Positions 58,487 through 64,000 of a stretch of 64,000 bases of DNA are shown piece after piece. The DNA comes from Phymatolithon calcareum (taxonomy: Eukaryota > Rhodophyta > Florideophyceae > Hapalidiales), in assembly GCA_977006965.1 (NCBI GenBank), contig OZ345361.1, positions 2,666,001 to 2,730,000 on the forward strand, read 5' to 3'. Each line of letters begins with the position of its first letter. Position 1 is the stretch's first letter. Position numbers and translations under genes: made by a program. The notes under the pieces were generated by a model. The model saw only the letters and a list, made by a program, of their open reading frames with translations, had not been told where the DNA came from and did no database searches.

Positions 58487-60383
58487 AATTTGCCATAAGC
58501 ATCTCGAGATGACGATGCTTTTATTGCAATAAATGAAACATTCTATGCATAGACTGTTGATTTATTAGAGTTTTACAACTTGAGGCGTGAATAAAAGTTC
58601 ACTGTATCTCTACTATATCTGTATTGTGCAGACTCCGCGGTCGCCTTTCAGAAGGTGAGGAAAATGTGCTCACTTCACCATGTATGTTGCTTCTTGCACC
58701 ATGCAGATAGATTATTCGTTTTTCTTTAAATATGTTCGTTCCAGAACTATGAACTGGACGGCGCTACTAGCGCCGAAGCACTTTCAGCAGTCCCATCACC
58801 TTCCTGGTTAGATCCATTAGCTTGTCTGGTCCTTCGAAATACAATAATAACCCTTGTCGCAGAGCATTGTTTTTGATTCCTGTACGGTATTAGTCTCATG
58901 CCTCTGGCTGATGGGTTGTCTTTCGTTGCATCAGAGTTCCACTTGTTAAAATACTTCTTGTATATCGATTGCATGGACAGTTTACACCGCAAAGTAAACT
59001 TTGCACCTCTTCCCGATAGTTGCTTTCTCTCGTCCTCATTGGTAAAGGAATACAGACACACCATCGAGACTGATCACATGTTTATTGTGCATTCGAGAGC
59101 CATCATGGTCTAGTCCCTTTGCTTTCGATGATCACCATCGAAAGCATTGCGTCCGATCGTCCTTGTTGTCAGTTCCACGGCTCTCCGTTTAAAACGGGGA
59201 ATGCACATCCGTCGCCTTGTCACGAGTGAAGTACATAATGGCTGAGGGATGGATTTCAGGTCTTTAGAACTCCTCTCCAGATCAAGCTCATCGCAAGAAT
59301 CTGTATGAAGTCATCTCGGATGTTTACTTGCCTGCGTAGATCGAAGTACCCTGTTGACGTTTCCTGAATAGCACGTATATTTAAAGGCAATTTCACTGAC
59401 ACTTGTGCTTGGATAAGGGGGAAGACAAGAACTGGATTTCCAGCCTGACTTGGTAGCAAGCGAGCAATCATTGTGACAGTCGGATCCTCAGCGCTATTCG
59501 CCTTTGAAAAGTACTTCATGTTCTTGGAATACTCATCCACAGTTCCCTTAAGAGCATTCCAAGTAACCGGCATAGTTGGGCGTGGCACTGGGGCAGAGGA
59601 CACCGCACAAGTGCTATCTCTTGCAGATACTAGACTGAAAATCAGGCATAAGCGCCTTCCACTAGCAAAGCATTATCTGAAGAGTTCGTGAGCCCCTGAA
59701 GGCCAAAGAGTGTAATAGACTTCAAAAGAGAAGGAAATGGTTTCAGTAGTCCATCAGAAACGGTAATTCATGCCCCAGTTAGTATCTCTTCCATTCCATG
59801 ACTTCCACCCTGCGAGACTGCAAACATGACATCTCGTACTCTCAAGCATGCAACGTATCCTATGCATTTCGAACGGTAGTCTGTGCTGCTGACTACTTTC
59901 TTGAATTTCTCTACGTCCTGGTCCATGTCCACATCAACTTTGAACAAGGGATGAAAACTTGTTTTCTATAGGTGTTTGGAAGTCGGTCCCCGAAAGTAAA
60001 TCTATTAAGGTGTCTCCGACAAAGTGCATATTCGAACGAATCGCTGCTCGTACGTGCCACCTATTCCGGTACTATCTCTGTCGTTGTTGCTGCAGCCTCA
60101 AGGTAAAATGAATTCCTTTGCGCGCCCGGTCTTCGAAAACCACGTCACGTAATATCCTTGCAGACAGATGTCAGATTCCCTCAACGCTATGCCCGGGACT
60201 CTGTACGGCTGGATTCTCACAAAAAAAGCCCAGAACTGGAAAACATTCGAATGGAGTGAGCAGAGAGCTGGGTGGGAGAGCGGGTTGCTCGCAGAAAAGG
60301 AAAAGCCTGGCTAATGTCGCACCCGCTGCTATTTCCGTAGACTGTACATATGCAGTGATCGTGTGAATCTCTCCCGACTGTAC
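58487..60383. other. Intergenic, unassigned frames
   Basis: Minus frames at 58747-59064 and 59256-59603 (no ATG at the latter's start) have protein-like composition but no family I recognise; they may be parts of one decayed element. Otherwise nothing. Confidence 0.35.
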
Positions 60384-60608
60384 GCCTCGCAACTAGGATC
60401 ATCATAATCTCAGTTGCGAGGCGAACAGTCACAATAAGGATAATGAGGATCCCTTACTCTGCCCTCATGGAGTAAACTGTATGACAAAATGGGTAGTGTG
60501 TCTCACGCTCATATCATGATCCCAGTTGCGAGGCGTACAATCACAATAAGGATAATGATGATCCCTTATTGTGCCCTCATGGAGTAATCTGTATGACCAA
60601 ATGGGGAT
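60384..60608. repeat. Hairpin plus imperfect tandem duplication
   Basis: Hairpin 60384-60422 with 11-nt arms gcctcgcaact / agttgcgaggc. Its right part begins a ~90-bp block (cagttgcgaggcg, acaataaggataatga, gatcccttac, ccctcatggagtaa, tgtatgac) repeated about 112 bp downstream with a few changes. Confidence 0.75.
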
Positions 60609-60678
60609 ATTTGATGATTTTATTTTGAGAGCTCCCAAAGCCTCACCTTGGAGTAACGGACAGCTCTTGCGATAGTCT

Positions 60679-61188
60679 CTAAGCTAAAGTCCTCTGGCTA
60701 CTCAAAACGTTCTTGATTCGTAATTCTCTCCCAACAAGAGCTCCTGTGAGTCTCTTGCACTCAAACTCAATTTCTGTACTCATATTCGACGACGCTAGAG
60801 TACATTGTAAGGCGACTAGTTCGATCACCGCGGTAATCCCATAGTAGACACCCAATACTGATTCTCCAAAGGGGTGCTCGGTAGTGTGTCTCAAGCCCAT
60901 ACATTCGTTTTTTTTCACTTCGGTTGTAGTTTGTAAGATAGTAATTGTCTTCCTCTGAGTAAAGGCAAGTGGGGTTTCTTCGGATATCGGCTCGACTGCT
61001 CGGATTGCCGTACGCGCAAGTTCGTCAGCAGGTCCCTTCGACCAAGAGGGATTGGAATTCTCCCAACTCTTCTTGACCGCAACCGCTTCGCCGCACAAGC
61101 TAGTTTGGTGAGAATCGCGCTCAATTTCCCCTTTTCCCTTTTCGTGCGTCGTCGCCGTATCAAGGACGACTCCGCCGTCCGCCTCCAT
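60679..61188 (-). pseudogene. Decayed LINE RNase H segment
   Basis: Within a 169-codon minus frame, WSKGPADELARTAIRAVEP resembles the last RNase H motif of LINE polyproteins (normally GNERADELA). The preceding residues do not show the other catalytic motifs in frame, so this is a fragment. Confidence 0.5.
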
Positions 61189-61261
61189 TTTCTTCCCGCA
61201 TCAGTGCGACGACGGCGATATTATCGTCGAACTTACCCATCCTCATCGAAGCGAAGGCTCG

Positions 61262-61435
61262 CGCTATTTTTTATTATTATTATTCAAGTTTATTTAATAG
61301 CCCCACAGACTTCCAAAGATATGGGCAAGGCTTCCTCTGATGCTACCTACCTTTGTGCAGCTCACGAAACGCCCACCAGAATGGCGGACGAGAAAAAGGC
61401 TCGCGCTAGTGTCTGAACTGCATGATCGCTGGAGT
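61262..61435 (-). mobile_element. 3' end of LINE family 2 (minus strand)
   Basis: Reads on the minus strand aggaagccttgcccatatct, ggggctattaaataaacttg and an (aat)n tail at 61262-61280. Matches the 3' ends at 34.1 and 39.2 kb. A second LINE is inserted into the sequence upstream of it. Confidence 0.75.
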
Positions 61436-61447
61436 AACCGCAAGGCT

Positions 61448-62315
61448 TCGACATGTACCGTACAATCCCACCGCAGGTCGGTGGTGCGGGCGTTTTGGTG
61501 CTGCGCGGAGAAGAAGCGATACTGGAAGAAGGGCTGTCCGCTGGGGCCGTTGGCTCCTCATTCGACGCCGAGGCGTTTGCGGCCGTACACGCATTTCAGG
61601 CAGCATCCAGTCTACCGATATTGCGCGGCAGCACTATCCGATGGTTCACCGACAGCAAGAGCTGCATAGACGCACTCAACGGCCAGCCGCGGATGTTTGG
61701 AGAGATGGTTCGGAAACTATGGAATCTTATGGAACAAATTATGGCACAGGAGATTCACATAGAAGGCATTTGGATACCGAGTCACTGCGGAGTCCCGAAA
61801 AATGAGGCTGCTGATGAGCTCGCGCGCCGGGGAATCTCGGAATCAAGCCTGCTATCACATCAAGCGGTACCTCTCACCATGGAAGCGGCACGATCCATTA
61901 TCAAACCGCCTTGTAGAAGCAAACCAGTTATCATCCCGACACTCCCGGAAGACCTACACATCTCACATAGACGGGCTGAGGTAATACTCAACCAGCTCAT
62001 AACTAATTGCTGTCCAATCGTCGCCAGCTTTCACCATGGACACAACGAGAATGAGCCACTTCCTCACGACCCAATGTGCAAGAAATGCCCGTATGTTGTG
62101 AAGGAAACTGTGGAACATATGATCCTACATTGTTCGGGTCGGGCTGTTAGTCGACGGAAATTCATCGGCAGAGTTCGGAGCAAAACGGTAGAAGATCTGT
62201 GCAGAGAGAAACCCGTAGCGATAATCCAATATTTGAACGAAGAGAACTTGCTCGAGAGCAAGTTTAGGCGTTAACTTAAAAATTGACGTCATCTGCAATA
62301 AAGAAAGAAAGAAAG
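61448..62315 (+). mobile_element. 5'-truncated LINE encoding RNase H, with target duplication
   Basis: 868 bp flanked by the 12-bp direct repeat aaccgcaaggct (61436-61447 and 62316-62327), ending in an (aaag)n tail. Holds the RNase H frame described separately. Inserted into the older sequence carrying the LINE family 2 tail. Confidence 0.88.
61453..62274 (+). CDS. LINE ORF2 C-terminal part with RNase H domain
   Basis: 273 codons of a non-LTR retrotransposon polyprotein, truncated at its 5' side by the insertion itself. RNase H type I motifs: Glu in FDAEAFAAVHAFQ, Asp in WFTDSKSCIDAL, and His/Asp in WIPSHCGVPKNEAADELARR; the first Asp strand is at the truncation point and is missing. A CCHC-like C-terminal segment (CKKCPYVVKETVEHMILHC) follows, as is common in this class. 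The ATG is fortuitous. RNase H-bearing LINEs of this kind belong to the I/Ingi-like groups; exact clade not determinable. Confidence 0.8.
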   Translation: MYRTIPPQVGGAGVLVLRGEEAILEEGLSAGAVGSSFDAEAFAAVHAFQAASSLPILRGSTIRWFTDSKSCIDALNGQPRMFGEMVRKLWNLMEQIMAQEIHIEGIWIPSHCGVPKNEAADELARRGISESSLLSHQAVPLTMEAARSIIKPPCRSKPVIIPTLPEDLHISHRRAEVILNQLITNCCPIVASFHHGHNENEPLPHDPMCKKCPYVVKETVEHMILHCSGRAVSRRKFIGRVRSKTVEDLCREKPVAIIQYLNEENLLESKFRR

Positions 62316-62594
62316 AACCGCAAGGCTGTCAAGTGTTCTTCAGCCGACAATCGACTCGCTTTCTGGCAAGTCGCGCCAATCTCTGTTTACCCGGTTCACC
62401 GTTCTCGTCTATTCCTGCATTCTTTTTAGTTGTTTTCGATTCGCTGTTCTTCACCGCACGCCGCTACGACGCCTGCGCTGCTATCGTCGATCTCGCCCAA
62501 TCATACACGGCGTAGCCTCGTATACATGCCTGACCTCCGAGTCCCTGTGTTCCCGTAAGGCTGTGCAGGGCGGTGCGGCTTTCATTTCGGTTCC

Positions 62595-63141
62595 TGCTGA
62601 AACAATATGATAGGACGACTAGGCTAAAGATGTGTGTCCCTTTTCAGGAACATGCGTGGTGTATCCTCAACAAGTATGTGTATCCTAACAATTGTCTTAT
62701 CGAAGAAATCAGGGGTGGAGAAAGAGAGGAGAAATGAGCGAAGCGATGTGTATCCTCAACATTCCCCCGCACCCCCGATGAATGAGGAAGACTAATTTCT
62801 TGGGAGAATTTTTTTGCGAACTGAAAATCTTGAGCACCGTTGTTTTCGTTGTAAATTTGCCTAAGGTTTTGTGGGTGACCTTGAACCCGTGTATTGTGTT
62901 GTTGCTTGAATTTGTATTGTAAACGTGGCGGTCGTGTTATACTTGTCCTTGTGATTCGAGAATTTTTGCCTTGTAACATGGTATACCCAGCCGGCATCGA
63001 ACTGGGAACCTTTTTTTGCGCGGTTAGTGTGATGGGCCCATAACCTGTTGAAACAATATGACAGGACGACTAGGCTAAAGATGTGTGTCCCTTTTCAGGA
63101 ACATGTGTGGTGTATCCTCAACAAGTATGGTATCCTCAACA
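62595..63141 (-). mobile_element. Miniature Ty1/copia-type LTR element (TRIM-like)
   Basis: 547 bp with 5-bp target duplication gttcc (62590-62594 and 63142-63146). On the minus strand: 5' LTR 63141-63046 (TGTTGAGGATACC ... TTTCAACA, 96 bp). Next to it is a primer-binding site GGTTATGGGCCCA (63045-63033), complementary to the anticodon region of initiator tRNA-Met. A 282-bp non-coding interior follows, then polypurine tract CGGGGGTGCGGGGGAA, then 3' LTR 62761-62595 (167 bp). The LTRs agree over about 95 bp; the longer one has an extra internal stretch. No protein coding, so it depends on a helper element. Confidence 0.85.
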
Positions 63142-63146
63142 GTTCC

Positions 63147-64000
63147 AGCCGAAGTCTACTCTCATTTGCACCCACCTCCAAGAACTTTCCTGGCCCTACA
63201 TGGCGCAGCCTCGCTCACGAGGTTGATCAGCACGACCGCTTGTGTTCCCGCAAGGCTATGGACTGTGCTCCGCGGGTGGTCTAAATGCTTACTCTGTCTG
63301 GTGTCTTTTGGGTTTTGCTGGCTGGCCTTTCTTTCCTTCTTTTCTGTCTAGACTCTCCCGCTCTTTTTTTCTCTCTCCTCTCCTGGTTTATTCTCACTCA
63401 TGGTCTATTCTCACCCATTTGTCGTCGGTACTGTTTAGCCTGGCGCTACAGTTACATCGCTCGATGCTCGTTGGGTCCTTAGCCTTAAATGCCTGGTCGA
63501 CTATGCGCGCTATGTGAGCTTGCGATAATCTGAGGAGACCGCTTTTGAGAACTGTAGAACCCTACACTCTCAGCTCGTGAAACAGCTCGATTGCATATAC
63601 TTTTGGTATTCCCTCTGATGACCGTCATGACGAGAACGGTCCCTGCAGTTGGCTTTTGTCTTTATTGCCCATCAGTGTCTTGCTGTATATGGGGTCACGA
63701 TTGAGTAGTTCCGCACTCGATATTGTCCCACCCTACGGGACACGGGACCACTTTCGAAGTATCTGAAGCAACTCTGTGAGGCTACATCAAGGATCCCACT
63801 ATCCGCGGTCTTGCTGGTGATTTCGCGCTAACTTGTATCGTCGTCATCTTAATCCCAAGCTGCACCGAGATCCATATTCATGCAACGAGGTATGGTTGTA
63901 AGGCCAATATCCCGGGGCGCCGTAATGAAAGCTTGCGTCAGTGAAACTCATTTTTGCCAAACAAGAAATAGTGCCGCATTATCTCGATATCCGCTAGATG
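63147..64000. other. Intergenic to window end
   Basis: A tgtgttcccg(c/t)aaggct word occurs on both sides of the LTR element (62547 and 63240). No gene recognised. Confidence 0.35.

Noticed and set aside
60118-60366. 82-codon plus frame with Arg/Lys-rich sequence
   Set aside because: No motif, no conservation evidence, and it overlaps an equally long minus frame.
62960-63030. Possible tRNA gene near tggtataccc ... ttcgat next to the LTR element
   Set aside because: T-loop-like word is present on one strand, but no acceptor, D or anticodon stems fold around it; it is element interior.

Overview
This looks like nuclear DNA of a eukaryotic alga, most likely a red alga. The genes are mostly single open frames with almost no introns; the only two introns I can place are 93 and 99 bp. 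They sit as compact islands in a background of broken transposable elements and hairpins. The plastid pointer is an HCF101-type Fe-S scaffold with a transit-peptide-like leader. I cannot name the species. All CDS starts below are ATG codons I checked in the sequence, and several differ from the longest open frame.

Layout. 0.4-12.8 kb: three mitotic genes, namely augmin subunit 6 (HAUS6-type), the APC/C ubiquitin-conjugating enzyme UBE2C and a kinesin-6-like motor, separated by a hairpin-rich desert. 13.5-24.5 kb: a family of secreted 18-cysteine proteins with four intact copies, an internal relic and a degenerate member, wrapped around HCF101. Two of the copies lie in a nearly perfect 2.14-kb inverted duplication. 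24.8-26.5 kb: a flavin-containing monooxygenase. 28-39.7 kb: a tandem segmental duplication. Each unit carries a dead MULE-like transposase tail followed by an intact 749-residue protein with about five N-terminal membrane segments and a core that resembles fungal HET domains. The two units later received different insertions: a hAT-type MITE in one, nested LINEs and a 96-bp perfect palindrome in the other. 40.8-55.9 kb: housekeeping genes, comprising two SDR paralogues, exosome subunit RRP46, a bromodomain-GATA protein head-to-head with a second bromodomain protein, and two DUF1761-like membrane proteins with introns. 56.3-58.5 kb: a 0.98-kb inverted repeat carrying a small ORF in each arm. 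60-63.2 kb: retroelements, including a LINE with RNase H and a tiny Ty1/copia-type element with a tRNA-iMet primer site.

The candidate new biology is the duplicated membrane plus HET-like protein, whose core has stayed nearly invariant while the adjoining transposase decayed, together with the amplifying Cys-rich secreted family. The other genes are recognisable cell-division, chromatin, RNA-decay and redox genes with no evident shared pathway, except for the mitotic trio on the left.
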